64,000 nucleotides of DNA from Streptomyces lienomycini (GCF_027947595.1 NZ_CP116257.1:3844001-3908000), one strand, 5' to 3'; shown: positions 16,275 through 25,903, counted from the stretch's first letter. Numbers and translations are program-made. Notes: generated by a model not told the origin, from the letters alone.

Positions 16275-17942
16275 ATGGCAACACAGGAACCCGTCCGGCA
16301 GGACGGCGGGCCGTCGCTGGAGCAGATCCTCGGCCTGATCGCCCCCGGGATGCTCGATGTCGTCGTGGCGCCGCGCGGCCCCGGTGTGCCGGTGGCCGAC
16401 GTGGTGCTGCACGACCCGGGGGAGGAGCGGGACGACGGCGCGTGGGCGGCGTCCGGACTCATCCTGCTCGCGGTCGGCGTGGACGTCGCCTCCCCGGACG
16501 CGCTCGACGTGCTGCGCGGTGCCGACCGGGCCGGAGCCGCCGCGGTGGTGCTGAGGCGGGGTGCGCACGGGCCGCGGACGGCGCTGCTGGAGGCGGCCGC
16601 TTCGGGGCGCACGGCGCTGCTCACCCGGCGGCCGGGGCAGGGGTGGACGGAGGTGCTCGGCCAGTTGCGCACCGCTCTGGCGCACAGCGCCCCGACCGGC
16701 ACGACCGGGGTGGAGGGGCTGCGGCTGGGCGACCTGCCCGGGCTCGCCAACACGGTGGCGTCCCTGGTCGGCGGCGCGATCACGATCGAGGACCCGCGCT
16801 CGCGGGTGCTGGCCTACTCCCGGATGGACCATGAGCCCGACCCGATGCGCAGGCTGACGATCCTCGGGCAGGAGGTCCCGCGCTGGCGGGTGCACGAACT
16901 GCGGGAGAGCGGCTTCTTCCAGGCCCTGTGGAGCACCGACGGCGTGGTCCGGCTGCCCGCGGACGACCGGTACGCGGAACGGCTGGCCGTCGCGGTGCGC
17001 CACGGGTCGGAGATCCTCGGATCGCTCTGGGCCGCCGCCGACGGCCGGCCGCTGGCCGAGGACGCGGCGGCGGCGCTGCACACGGCGGCCCGTGCCGCCG
17101 TGCCGCATCTGTCCCACCACCAGACGTGGGGCAGGGCCGCGGCCAGGGCCCGGGAGGGCGCGGTGCACGCACTTCTCGACGGGAGCGGACAGGCGGCTCG
17201 CGTCGCGCATGACGCCGGGGTCGCGCCGGACCGCCCGTACACGGTGATGGTCGCGGAGGCGTACGACAGCCGGGACCTGAACGTGGTGCCCGCCCCGGCG
17301 GCGGGGGGCGCCGCCGAGCAGCGGGTGCTGGACGTACTCGCGCTGCAGGCGGCGGCGTACCGGCCGGGCTGTGTGACGGCGCGGTCGGGACGGCGGTTGT
17401 ACGTGCTGCTCCCGGCGGGGGACGGTGAGGCGGACCCGGCGCGTGCCCTGCTGGCGACGGCCCGCTCGGTGCCGCGCGGCGTGGTGTTCGCGGGCGTCGG
17501 CCCGGTGACCGCGGACCTGTCGGGGCTGCCCGCCTCGCGCGAGGCCGCCGAGCTGGTGGTGCGGGTGCTGCGGGAGCGGGCCGCACGGCTGCCGGCCGCG
17601 GAGGTGGTCTCCGCGGTGGCGGCGTTCGGCGAACTGGTCCCCGAGGTGTCGGTGCTGCGGGTGCTCGACCGTGTCGCGCCGTTGTGGGAGAGCCTGTCGG
17701 GTCCGGTGCACGCGATGCTGGAGCACGACCGCGCGCACGGCTCCGAGTACGGCGCGTCGGTCGCCGCCCACATCGACGCGTTCGGTGACACGGGTACGGC
17801 CGCCCAGCGGCTGAACGTGCATCCGAACACCCTGCGCTACCGGCTGCGGCGGGCCCGTGAGCTGTTCGGCGTCGACGTGGCCGACCCCACGCTGCGGCTC
17901 CTGGCGGACATCGGACTGAGGCTCGCGCGACGCACGGAGTGA
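16275..17942 (+). CDS. PucR-family transcriptional regulator
   Basis: This 555-residue regulator has an N-terminal PucR-like sensory region (about 1-130), a GAF-like middle (SLVGGAITIEDPRSRVLAYS) and the C-terminal PucR helix-turn-helix, GDTGTAAQRLNVHPNTLRYR, at about 507-526. Members control purine, proline, GABA or other amino-compound catabolism. It precedes, on the same strand, a PLP decarboxylase, a D-aminopeptidase remnant and an amino acid permease, which it probably controls in response to an amino-compound. The ATG lies soon after a GACC/ATGG stretch without a strong binding site; an upstream start is not evident. Confidence 0.88.
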   Translation: MATQEPVRQDGGPSLEQILGLIAPGMLDVVVAPRGPGVPVADVVLHDPGEERDDGAWAASGLILLAVGVDVASPDALDVLRGADRAGAAAVVLRRGAHGPRTALLEAAASGRTALLTRRPGQGWTEVLGQLRTALAHSAPTGTTGVEGLRLGDLPGLANTVASLVGGAITIEDPRSRVLAYSRMDHEPDPMRRLTILGQEVPRWRVHELRESGFFQALWSTDGVVRLPADDRYAERLAVAVRHGSEILGSLWAAADGRPLAEDAAAALHTAARAAVPHLSHHQTWGRAAARAREGAVHALLDGSGQAARVAHDAGVAPDRPYTVMVAEAYDSRDLNVVPAPAAGGAAEQRVLDVLALQAAAYRPGCVTARSGRRLYVLLPAGDGEADPARALLATARSVPRGVVFAGVGPVTADLSGLPASREAAELVVRVLRERAARLPAAEVVSAVAAFGELVPEVSVLRVLDRVAPLWESLSGPVHAMLEHDRAHGSEYGASVAAHIDAFGDTGTAAQRLNVHPNTLRYRLRRARELFGVDVADPTLRLLADIGLRLARRTE

Positions 17943-18000
17943 GCGCATCGGTCTTTCTGGGCGCGGCGGCCCCACCCACGTTCAAGATCGTTTGATTGTC

Positions 18001-18083
18001 GTGTCACACAGGAAGCGAACTCATCCATGGTCGTGTGGGACGAAGACGTGGCGGGCCGCGCGGACCGAAGCTGTGACACAGGA
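18001..18083 (+). promoter_or_regulatory. Paired repeats upstream of the decarboxylase gene
   Basis: GTGTCACACAGGA (18001-18013) and CTGTGACACAGGA (18071-18083) are near-identical sites 70 bases apart, about seven helical turns. TGTCACA/TGTGACA elements like these suit binding by the upstream PucR-type regulator with looping. This is inference from repeat and position. Confidence 0.45.
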
Positions 18084-18141
18084 CAACGCCCGGCCGCTCG
18101 ACGAGCGCCGGGCACGACCGACGCGTCTGGAGCGTGGTGCA

Positions 18142-19518
18142 GTGACTTCCGGTTCCCCCCATCAGCGCGGCACGGCCCGTGAGGCCGCGCTCGCACGAGC
18201 CGTCGAGGACGGCCTGCTGGGCCCGCAGGCGCCCCTGGTGGGTCTCCTCGACGTCGACGGCGTGCTGGCCGCCGTCGACGCACTGAACGAGGCGTTCGAG
18301 GGACCGGCGGCGGTGCAGCACACGTTCGCGGCGAAGGCGTGCGGGCTGGTCCCGGTGCTGCGGCTGCTCGCCGAGGCGGGCATGGGCTGCGAGGTGGCCT
18401 CGCCCGGAGAACTGGAGCAGGCGCTGGCGGCCGGATTCACCTACGACCGACTGGTCTTCGACAGCCCCGCCAAGACGGTCGAGGAGCTGGAGTTCGCCCT
18501 GGCCCACGGCATCGCGATCAACCTGGACAACTTCCAGGAGATGGCCCGCGTCGACGGCCTGCTGGCCGGCCGGGAGCCCGCCGGTCCCATCGGGCTGCGA
18601 GTGAACCCCCAGGTGGGGGCGGGAGCCATCGGTGCGATGAGCACGGCGACCGCCACATCGAAGTTTGGCGTCGCACTGCGCGACGAGGGAGCCGTCGACG
18701 CGGTGATCGAGGCCTTCGCGCGCCGGCCGTGGCTCAACCGGCTGCACGCCCACGTCGGCTCCCAGGGCTGCCCGCTGCCCCTCATCGCCCAGGGGGTGCG
18801 GGCGGCGTACGAGCTGGCCGAGCGCATCAACACGGAACTGGGCCGCGCCCAGATCACCGGACTCGACATCGGCGGCGGCCTGCCCGTCAACTTCGACAGC
18901 GAGGACGACCGCCCGACGTACGCCGACTACGTCGCCGAGCTGCGCGCCGCCGCCCCCGGGCTCTTCGACGGCCGCTACGCCCTGATCACCGAGTTCGGCC
19001 GTTCCCTGCTCGCCAAGAGCGGCACCATCGGCTCGGTCGTCGAATACACCAAGTCGGCCGGCGGCCGGCGGATCGCGGTCACCCACGCCGGCGCCCAGGT
19101 AGCCACCCGTACCGTCTTCATGCCGGACGCCTGGCCGCTGCGCGTCGGAGTGTTCGACGCCGAGGGCCGGCCCAAGCAGGGCCCCACCGAGATCGTCGAC
19201 ATCGCGGGCCCGTGCTGCTTCGCCGGCGACCTGACCGCGACCGGGCGCGAACTGCCGGCCGTCGAACCGGGCGACGTGGTGGCGCTGTACGACACCGGGG
19301 CGTACTACTTCTCCTCGCACTTCTCCTACAACTCCCTGCCGCGACCCGCTGTGTACGGCTATCGGACGGACTCCGGCGGCCAGATCGCCCTCGCGCTCGT
19401 GCGGGAGGCCCAGAGCGTGCGCGGTGTGGTCGAGGAGAGCGGGCTCTCCCAGGCGAACGCCCTGGTGGCGCTGTGCTCAGGCAGCACCGCGGCAGCGCCG
19501 AAGGAGGTGACCGGATGA
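18142..19518 (+). CDS. PLP-dependent decarboxylase of the ornithine/DAP/arginine decarboxylase 2 family
   Basis: This 458-residue fold-type III enzyme opens its barrel with HTFAAKACGLVPVLRLLAEA (the PLP-Schiff-base Lys is in FAAKA, about residue 64). HVGSQG, GLDIGGGLP (phosphate loop) and a C-terminal domain with GPCCFAGD and YDTGAYYFSSHF follow, as in LysA-like decarboxylases. The GTG start has GGAG ten bases upstream. The next gene overlaps it by ATGA, so the two are translationally coupled. Beside a D-aminopeptidase and an amino acid permease, the likely substrate is a diamino or dibasic acid released from a peptide; this is inference. A second, catabolic enzyme rather than the lysine-biosynthetic LysA is suggested by context. 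Confidence 0.8.
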   Translation: MTSGSPHQRGTAREAALARAVEDGLLGPQAPLVGLLDVDGVLAAVDALNEAFEGPAAVQHTFAAKACGLVPVLRLLAEAGMGCEVASPGELEQALAAGFTYDRLVFDSPAKTVEELEFALAHGIAINLDNFQEMARVDGLLAGREPAGPIGLRVNPQVGAGAIGAMSTATATSKFGVALRDEGAVDAVIEAFARRPWLNRLHAHVGSQGCPLPLIAQGVRAAYELAERINTELGRAQITGLDIGGGLPVNFDSEDDRPTYADYVAELRAAAPGLFDGRYALITEFGRSLLAKSGTIGSVVEYTKSAGGRRIAVTHAGAQVATRTVFMPDAWPLRVGVFDAEGRPKQGPTEIVDIAGPCCFAGDLTATGRELPAVEPGDVVALYDTGAYYFSSHFSYNSLPRPAVYGYRTDSGGQIALALVREAQSVRGVVEESGLSQANALVALCSGSTAAAPKEVTG

Positions 19519-20347
19519 CACGCGTCCTGATATCCGCCGACATGGAAGGAGCGACCGGCACCGTCCTCCCGGCGGACGTCGAGGCGGGAACGCCACGCTA
19601 CGAACGGTTCCGCCGACTGCTCACCCAGACGTCAACGCCGCCGTCGCGGGGTTCGCCGACGCCGGTGCCGACGAAGTCGTCGTGAACGACGCGCACTGCG
19701 GCATGGACAACATACTCATCGAGGAACTCGACCCCCGGGCGGTCCTGATCGTCGGCCGGCACAAGCCGCTGGGCATGATGCAGGGCCTGGAGACCGGCGT
19801 CGACGCCGTGGCGTTCGTCGGCTACCACACCGGCGCGGGGGAGGAGGGCGTCCTCGCCCACACCTACCTGTCGAACAGCGTCCTCGGCGTGCGCGTCGAC
19901 GGCGAACCCGTCGGCGAGGGGGAGTTCAACGCCCTGGTGTCCGCCGAGTCCGGCTCTCCCGTGGTCCTGGTCACCGGCGACGACGTGACCTGCCACGACG
20001 CCGCCCGGTACGCCCCGGGCTGCCGGACCGTCACCGTGAAGACGGCCATCTCGCGTCACGCGGCGATCTGCCGCACGCCGGCCGCCACGACCGCCGACAT
20101 CCGCGGGGAGGCGGCCGCGGCCCTCTCCGCCGCCCCGCCCCGCCCCACCGCACGCCCGACGCCGCACGTGGTGGAGGTCGACGTCGACAGCCGACACCTC
20201 GTCCAACGCGCCTGCGCACTGACCGGAGTCGAACAGGCGGGCCCCCGGACCGTCCGCATGGAGACCCCCGACGCCCGGGAGGCGCTGCGCCGCTTCCGCG
20301 CGCTGACCTGGGTGATCGGCGGCGGCCGCGAGGGCGACTGGACGTGA
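19515..20347 (+). pseudogene. M55-family D-aminopeptidase, frameshifted near codon 40
   Basis: The gene begins MTRVLISADMEGATGTVLP (metal ligands in SADMEG), then loses frame within TQT at about 19628-19632. Deletion of one base restores a perfect match: after RRLLT the other frame reads DVNAAVAGFADAGADEVVVN, then NDAHCGMDN and GYHTGAGEEG (more metal ligands) through to the stop. M55 enzymes (DppA) are zinc aminopeptidases that cleave D-Ala-containing di- and oligopeptides. With the frameshift only a truncated 57-residue product or an N-terminally shortened one could be made. A sequencing error is possible. It overlaps the decarboxylase by ATGA and precedes a permease. Confidence 0.82.
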
Positions 20348-20468
20348 CGCCACGGCGTGGCGGCCCCGACCGGGCCACCGCCGCACCCACCACCTCCGCC
20401 GCCGGACCCCCTCTGCGGGAGGGACCCCTCCGCGCCCGCCTCACCCGTTGCCCAGGACTGGAGCTGCC

Positions 20469-21914
20469 ATGACATCCCCCGCACCGCACCGAGAGCCGCA
20501 GAGCGCGCAACCGGAACTCAGCCGCTCGCTGCGCAACCGCCACATGGCGATGATCGCGATCGGCGGCGCGATCGGCGCCGGCCTGTTCGTCGGCAGCGGT
20601 TCGGTGATCAAGACCGCCGGACCCGCCGCGATCGTGTCGTACTGCCTGGCCGGCGCCCTCGTCCTGTGCACGATGCGGATGCTCGGCGAGATGGTCGTGG
20701 CGAAGCCGTCCTCGGGCTCCTTCGCCGACTACGCGCGCACCGCCATCGGACCGTGGGCGGGTTTCACCATCGGCTGGCTGTACTGGTACTACTACGTCAT
20801 CATCGTGGCCGTCGAAGCCGTCGCGGGGGCGGCGATCCTGCACGCGTGGATCGGACTGCCCCTCTGGGTGCTGGCGATGGGCCTCATGGTCGTGATGACC
20901 GCGACCAATCTCCTGTCGGTGAAGTCGTTCGGCGAATTCGAGTTCTGGTTCTCCTCCGTCAAGGTCGCCGCGATCGTCGCCTTCCTCGTCGTCGGCGGAC
21001 TCCACGTCTTCGGCGGCTGGCCGGGTGCGTCGTTCGACTTCTCGAACCTGACCGCGCACGGCGGCTTCGCCCCGAACGGCTTCACCGCGATCTTCTCCGC
21101 GATCGTCGTGGTCATCTTCGCCTTCGGCGGAGCGGAGATCGTCACCATCGCCGCGGCCGAGAGCAAGGAACCGGAACGTTCCGTCGCCCGCGCCACCACC
21201 GGCATCATCTGGCGGATCATCCTCTTCTACGTCGGCTCGATCGTCCTGGTCGTCACCATCGTGCCGTGGGACAGCGCCAAGGTCCTCGCCAGCCCCTACG
21301 TGGCCGCCTGGAACATCATCGGTCTGCCCGGCGCGGGCGTCGTGATGGACGTCGTGATCCTCACCGCGGTGCTGAGCGTGCTCAACTCCTCGGTCTACGT
21401 CTCCTCGCGCATGCTGCGCGCCCTCGCCACGCACGGCGACGCACCGGCCTGGCTCGTGGCGACGAACAAGCGCAACGTCCCGGCCCGCGCCATCCTCGCC
21501 GGCACCGTCGTCGGCTGGGTCTCGGTGCTGTTCGCCTATCTCTCCCCGGACACCGTCTTCACCTACCTGGTGAACTCCTCCGGCGCCATCGCCATCTTCA
21601 TGTACCTCATGATCGGCGCGTCCCAGCTGCGCATGCGCCGCCGGCTGGAAGCCGAGGCCCCGGAACGGCTGTCCCTGCGCATGTGGCTCTTCCCCTACCT
21701 GACCTGGGTGGTGATGGCCGGCTTCGCCGCCGTCCTGGTGGCCATGGCCGTCATCGGCGACCAGCGCACCCAACTGCTCACCAGCATCGGCAGCCTCGCC
21801 GTGGTCCTGCTCGCCTACGCGGTACGCAGGGCCCGCGGCAACCGGCCGCCGGCCCCGGCCGGCACCGCCACCACGGACACCGGTCACGGCGCGGACGCCC
21901 TGCCCACCCGCTGA
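20469..21914 (+). CDS. APC-family amino acid permease
   Basis: This 481-residue transporter has about 12 hydrophobic segments and the amino acid permease opening LRNRHMAMIAIGGAIGAGLF, with the G-S/A-G unwound-helix motif. FAFGGAEIVTIAAAESKEPE in span 6-7 is typical of the GABA/aromatic/basic amino acid permeases (AAT subfamily). The ATG has GGAG seven bases upstream. It follows the D-aminopeptidase remnant by 121 bases on the same strand and is probably part of the PucR-linked uptake and degradation set. The substrate is inferred to be an amino acid or amine. Confidence 0.88.
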   Translation: MTSPAPHREPQSAQPELSRSLRNRHMAMIAIGGAIGAGLFVGSGSVIKTAGPAAIVSYCLAGALVLCTMRMLGEMVVAKPSSGSFADYARTAIGPWAGFTIGWLYWYYYVIIVAVEAVAGAAILHAWIGLPLWVLAMGLMVVMTATNLLSVKSFGEFEFWFSSVKVAAIVAFLVVGGLHVFGGWPGASFDFSNLTAHGGFAPNGFTAIFSAIVVVIFAFGGAEIVTIAAAESKEPERSVARATTGIIWRIILFYVGSIVLVVTIVPWDSAKVLASPYVAAWNIIGLPGAGVVMDVVILTAVLSVLNSSVYVSSRMLRALATHGDAPAWLVATNKRNVPARAILAGTVVGWVSVLFAYLSPDTVFTYLVNSSGAIAIFMYLMIGASQLRMRRRLEAEAPERLSLRMWLFPYLTWVVMAGFAAVLVAMAVIGDQRTQLLTSIGSLAVVLLAYAVRRARGNRPPAPAGTATTDTGHGADALPTR

Positions 21915-21926
21915 GCCGCCCGCCCC

Positions 21927-21981
21927 GCACGGCGAAGGCCCCGACCGGTATGCGACCCACCGGTCGGGGCCTTCACCGTGC
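21927..21981. terminator. Long GC-rich hairpin after the permease
   Basis: Sixteen bases (21934-21949) pair perfectly with 21959-21974, extended by GCACGG (21927) with CCGTGC (21976) across one mismatch. The loop is nine bases. It closes the PucR-linked operon and separates it from the KimA-like gene. Confidence 0.85.
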
Positions 21982-22070
21982 CACGCGGAAAGCGGGGTCC
22001 CGCGGGCATGCGTGGTACCCGTCGGCGGTGGCTGCCCAGTTCGGCAGCAGCCGCCCGTTCTCATGGACGC

Positions 22071-24023
22071 ATGACTCTTGATCGGCCGATGTACCGCGTC
22101 AAGCGGCGACTCCTCGGCACACCGCTCACCACCGAGCGGGCCGGCGAGGAGAAGCTGGACAACCGGACGGCCCTCGGGGTACTCGCGTCCGACTGCATCA
22201 GTTCGTCGGCCTACGGCTCCGAGGAGATGCTGCGGGTCCTCGTGCCGGTCGTCGGAGCAGCCGCCTTCACCATGGTCATCCCGGTGACCGGTGCGATCCT
22301 GCTGGTGCTGCTGCTTCTCACGCTCTGCTACAGCGATGTCGTCACGATCTACACCCGGGCCGGCGGCTCCTACGTCGTCGCCCGGGAGAACTTCGGGCCG
22401 AACGTCGCGCAGGTCGCCGCCGTGGCCCTGCTGGTCGACTACGTCGTCACCGTCGCCGTCCAGGTGTCGGCCGGCACGAGCGCGCTGATCTCGCTCGCCC
22501 ACCTGGTCGGCAACGGCTGGACAGGGCTCGACCACCTCCAGTTGCCGGTCTCCGTGGCGGTGATCGTCCTGCTGGCGTACGGAAACCTGCGCGGAGTCCG
22601 CGAGGCCGGCCGGATGTTCGCGCTGCCCGCGTACCTCTTCATCGCCGCGATGAGCCTGGTCTTCCTCGTCGCCGCGGTGCGCGGACTGACGGGCGAGCTG
22701 CCGCACGCCGACCTGAACGCGCCCGGCGTCGTGCCCTCGGGGACTCCCGGCGACGGCTGGCTCCACGGCGCGTCGCTCTTCATCGTGCTGCGTTCCTTCG
22801 CCAACGGCGGCTCGTCCCTCACCGGGCTCGAGGCGATCTCGAACGGGATCTCCGCCTTCCGCGAACCCCAGGGCCGCAACGCCCGGCACACCCTCGTCGC
22901 CATGAGCTGCGTGCTCGCCGTCCTGGTCCTGGGCGTCTCCGCCCTCGCCCACTACACCCACGCCGTCCCGTACACCGACGGGACCCCGACCGTCATCGCG
23001 CAGGAGGCGAGACTCGCGTTCGGGAACGACACGCTGGGGACGGCCGGCCTGGTCTTCGTCCAGCTGGCGACCGCGCTGGTCCTCTACACCGGTGCCAACA
23101 CCCCCTTCACCGGCTTCCCGTTCCTGGCCAGCTTCGTCGCACAGGACCGGTTCCTGCCCCGGCTGCTCACCCGGCGCGGGCACCGGCTGGCCTTCTCCAA
23201 CGGCATCGTCACGCTCTCCGCCCTGTCGTTGGCCCTGCTGCTCGTCACGGGCGCCAACGTGGACAAGCTGGTCGCCCTCTACGCGATCGGCGTGTTCACC
23301 GCCTTCACCATGGCCGGGTCCGGCCTCACCGCCTACCACCTGCGCAGACGGGAGCCACTGCGCCGGGTGAAGATCGGGGTCAACGCACTCGCGGCGGTCG
23401 TCTCCGCCGCCGTCGTGCTGGTCTTCGCCGTCACGAAGTTCACCGAGGGCGCCTGGCTGGTCGTCGTGGTCTTCCCACTCGGAGTCTGGACCCTGATCCG
23501 GATCAACCGCGAGTACCGGCGCGAGGCCGCCGCCCTGGAGCGGCTGCCCACCGGCGCGGACCGGCCGCGTACCCGCCGCCACCAGGTGTTCGTCCTGGTC
23601 GAGACACTGGACCTGGCCACGCTGAAAGCCCTGCGGTACGCCCACGAGCTGAGACCTGACACCGTCCGCGCGGTGCACTTCGCCATCGACGAGGCCCACG
23701 CCCGCCGGCTGTCGGCCCTCTGGGCGTCGACGTCCGCGACCTCGGTCGAACTGGAACTGGTGGACTGCCCCGACCGGCGGCTGCGCCACGCGATGCGGGA
23801 ACTGGCCGTCCGGACCACCCAGGACGGTGACACCTCCCTGACGGTGCTCGTGCCCCGGCGGATGTACGCCAACGCCCTCGGCAAACTCCTCCACCGCGGC
23901 ACCGGCGAGAAGATGTCGAGGACGCTGGAACAACTGCCCCACGTCGCGGTCACGATCCTGCCGTTCAACGCGTCGCACGCCATGCACGCCCTGGAGTCGC
24001 ATCACCTGCCCGACGTGGACTAG
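22071..24023 (+). CDS. KimA-like potassium importer (KUP/APC superfamily)
   Basis: The 650-residue protein starts MYRVKRRLLGTPLTTERAGE (after MTLDRP), EKLDNRTALGVLASDCISSS and AYGSEEML, matching the opening of the Bacillus subtilis high-affinity K+/H+ symporter KimA. About 12 membrane segments run to residue 480. A cytoplasmic C-terminal domain of about 150 residues follows, as in KimA. In Firmicutes KimA is controlled by c-di-AMP; no c-di-AMP riboswitch fits into the 90 bases between the upstream terminator and this start. The alternative call is a generic APC amino acid permease, but the N-terminus and C-terminal domain favour KimA. Confidence 0.75.
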   Translation: MTLDRPMYRVKRRLLGTPLTTERAGEEKLDNRTALGVLASDCISSSAYGSEEMLRVLVPVVGAAAFTMVIPVTGAILLVLLLLTLCYSDVVTIYTRAGGSYVVARENFGPNVAQVAAVALLVDYVVTVAVQVSAGTSALISLAHLVGNGWTGLDHLQLPVSVAVIVLLAYGNLRGVREAGRMFALPAYLFIAAMSLVFLVAAVRGLTGELPHADLNAPGVVPSGTPGDGWLHGASLFIVLRSFANGGSSLTGLEAISNGISAFREPQGRNARHTLVAMSCVLAVLVLGVSALAHYTHAVPYTDGTPTVIAQEARLAFGNDTLGTAGLVFVQLATALVLYTGANTPFTGFPFLASFVAQDRFLPRLLTRRGHRLAFSNGIVTLSALSLALLLVTGANVDKLVALYAIGVFTAFTMAGSGLTAYHLRRREPLRRVKIGVNALAAVVSAAVVLVFAVTKFTEGAWLVVVVFPLGVWTLIRINREYRREAAALERLPTGADRPRTRRHQVFVLVETLDLATLKALRYAHELRPDTVRAVHFAIDEAHARRLSALWASTSATSVELELVDCPDRRLRHAMRELAVRTTQDGDTSLTVLVPRRMYANALGKLLHRGTGEKMSRTLEQLPHVAVTILPFNASHAMHALESHHLPDVD

Positions 24024-24123
24024 CCGCACGAGCGCCGCGCCGTCCACAGCGACCGTGCACACCCCACCGCTGCGAAGCGCCTGGGCCGGGGGTTTCGCCC
24101 ATGTCCGCACGCCGTGGCGGCAC

Positions 24124-25899
24124 TCACCCGGTTCCGGACTCCTCGGGGCAGGGGGTGCCGCGGGGGAGTGCGTAGTCGGCCTCGATGCGGTACGTGCCGG
24201 CCCGGGGCGCGAGGAGGACCGTCCAGGTGTCCTGGGGCCCGCCGCCGTCGGTCTCCTGCTCCTCCTTCTTCAGGCAACCCCCGGTGCGGGCGGGTCCGCC
24301 GGTGCCCTCCGCGGCATCCGTCCCCTCGATCCGGTGGCCACGGCTGTCGACCAGGACCAGCCAGGGCGAGTAGGGGACTCGCAGCCGCACCGGTCCCGCC
24401 CGGTCCACCGTGACCGTGACGTGGTCCTGGGCGGCGTCCGCGAGGGTGGCGTTCGGTTCGGCCAGCGGGGTCGGCTTCCGCACGGCGTACATCTTCCAGT
24501 TCGCGTCGGACCACACCTGCTTCAGGTAGGGCAGCCCTTGCCGGATCAGTCGCGCTTCCTGCCCGCCGGCCGAGTCCAGCGGGCCCGACGGCAGGACCAC
24601 GTAGTGAACCGCCCACCGGTCGAGCCAGGCGCGGTAGCTGTCCGCCGTGAGCGTGCCGTCGTAGAAGACGGGATTGCGTCCCAGGTCGGCCTGGCGGTTC
24701 CAGCCGCGTGCGAGGTGCGCGTACTCGGGGAGCGCCGAGGCCTCCCGGTGACTGCCGGCCGGCACGACTTCGAGTCTTCCCTTCTTCCGCACCTCGACGC
24801 GTTCCAACTGGTGCAACAGCGGTTCGAGGTCCTCGGACCACGCCTCGGTGGGCGCGGTGCGCACGGCATCGGCCACCGCCCCGGTGCCCTGCCAGACCGT
24901 CGCCGCGCAGATCGCCGCCATCAGCGCGACGCGTTTGCGCGCCGTCGTACGCAGCGCGGCCGGGCGAGGCAGCCGGATCCCCGGCAGCGCGGCGAGGAAC
25001 ACGACGCCGGCGAAGAGCATGCCGAGGCGAGTGATGTTGCTGCCGACCTGGGAGGGAATCAGCCAAGCGCCCAGCACTGCCCCGGCATACAGCACCCCCG
25101 CCACACGGACCGTGCGCCAGTGGGCCGGCACGAAGGCCAGCGGCGCCAGACCGCACAGCAGGGACAGTGCCGCTGTCCACCCGTTGATGGGCATCTCCCC
25201 GGAGAAGGGGAAGAGCCACGAGGTCAGACCGACGACGGCGAGCGGCGCGACCCCGAGGGCGTACGCAACGGCACGCCGCCGGGTGAGCCACAGTGCCCCG
25301 GCGACGATCCCGACGAAGAGACCGGCCACCGGGCTGGCCATGGTCGCCAGAGCGGCCAGCAGCGCTGCCGGGAGCAGCGCCGCGACCCGGTGCGGCCGCC
25401 GGGACGTCGCGGCCCCCGAGGAGTCGTCGCCGAAGACGACCAGCAGCGCCGCGAGACCGAACATGGTGCCCAGCGCGAACGTCGCCCGGCCCGACACCGC
25501 GTTGCAGGTGAGGGCGAAGGCGCCGTACAGCGCGGGCCACAGGGGCCGGCGTACCCCCCGGCTGCGCACCAGCAGCAGGGCGAGCAGGGCGGCCGAAACC
25601 GTGCCGGACACGGCCATGGTCGTGCGGACGCCGAGAAGATGCATCACGTACGGGGACAGGACGCTGTAGGAGGCGGGATGCATGCCGCCGAACCAGGCGA
25701 AGTTGTAGGCGGAGTCCGGGTGGTTGGCGGCGAACGCGGTCCAGGCGTCCTGGGCCGCCAGGTCACCGCCGCCGTTGGCGAGCAGCAGCATCCAGGTGGT
25801 GTGCAGCGCGGCGGCGAGCAGCACGGCCGCGGGCACCGGCCGTCCCAGCCGGGTGAGGAGCGGGCCGAGTCGCTCGGTTCGCCGACGTGAGCTGGTCAA
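24124..25899 (-). CDS. Polytopic membrane protein, GT-C glycosyltransferase-like
   Basis: This 591-residue protein has about 11 hydrophobic segments over residues 20-350, then a soluble C-terminal half (350-591). An early extracytoplasmic loop contains the acidic stretch GGGDLAAQDAWTAFAANHPD, where GT-C transferases place their catalytic acidic residues; the C-terminal part looks extracytoplasmic. The start is TTG, only four bases after the stop of the MFS gene, with GAGGAA overlapping that stop, so the two are translationally coupled. Similar Streptomyces proteins are annotated only as membrane proteins. Transfer of a lipid-linked sugar is plausible but unproven. Confidence 0.6.
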   Translation of the reverse strand: MTSSRRRTERLGPLLTRLGRPVPAAVLLAAALHTTWMLLLANGGGDLAAQDAWTAFAANHPDSAYNFAWFGGMHPASYSVLSPYVMHLLGVRTTMAVSGTVSAALLALLLVRSRGVRRPLWPALYGAFALTCNAVSGRATFALGTMFGLAALLVVFGDDSSGAATSRRPHRVAALLPAALLAALATMASPVAGLFVGIVAGALWLTRRRAVAYALGVAPLAVVGLTSWLFPFSGEMPINGWTAALSLLCGLAPLAFVPAHWRTVRVAGVLYAGAVLGAWLIPSQVGSNITRLGMLFAGVVFLAALPGIRLPRPAALRTTARKRVALMAAICAATVWQGTGAVADAVRTAPTEAWSEDLEPLLHQLERVEVRKKGRLEVVPAGSHREASALPEYAHLARGWNRQADLGRNPVFYDGTLTADSYRAWLDRWAVHYVVLPSGPLDSAGGQEARLIRQGLPYLKQVWSDANWKMYAVRKPTPLAEPNATLADAAQDHVTVTVDRAGPVRLRVPYSPWLVLVDSRGHRIEGTDAAEGTGGPARTGGCLKKEEQETDGGGPQDTWTVLLAPRAGTYRIEADYALPRGTPCPEESGTG

Positions 25900-25903
25900 A
25901 GGA

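Noticed and set aside
21982..22070. c-di-AMP (ydaO-type) riboswitch before the KimA-like gene
   Set aside because: The space is under 90 bases after a terminator, too short for that aptamer, and none of its conserved elements are visible.
20031..24110. A 1359-codon open frame on the minus strand
   Set aside because: It is antisense to the permease and KimA-like genes. Its composition (Gly/Asp/Glu/Arg-rich, no domains) is what third-position GC bias produces opposite real genes.
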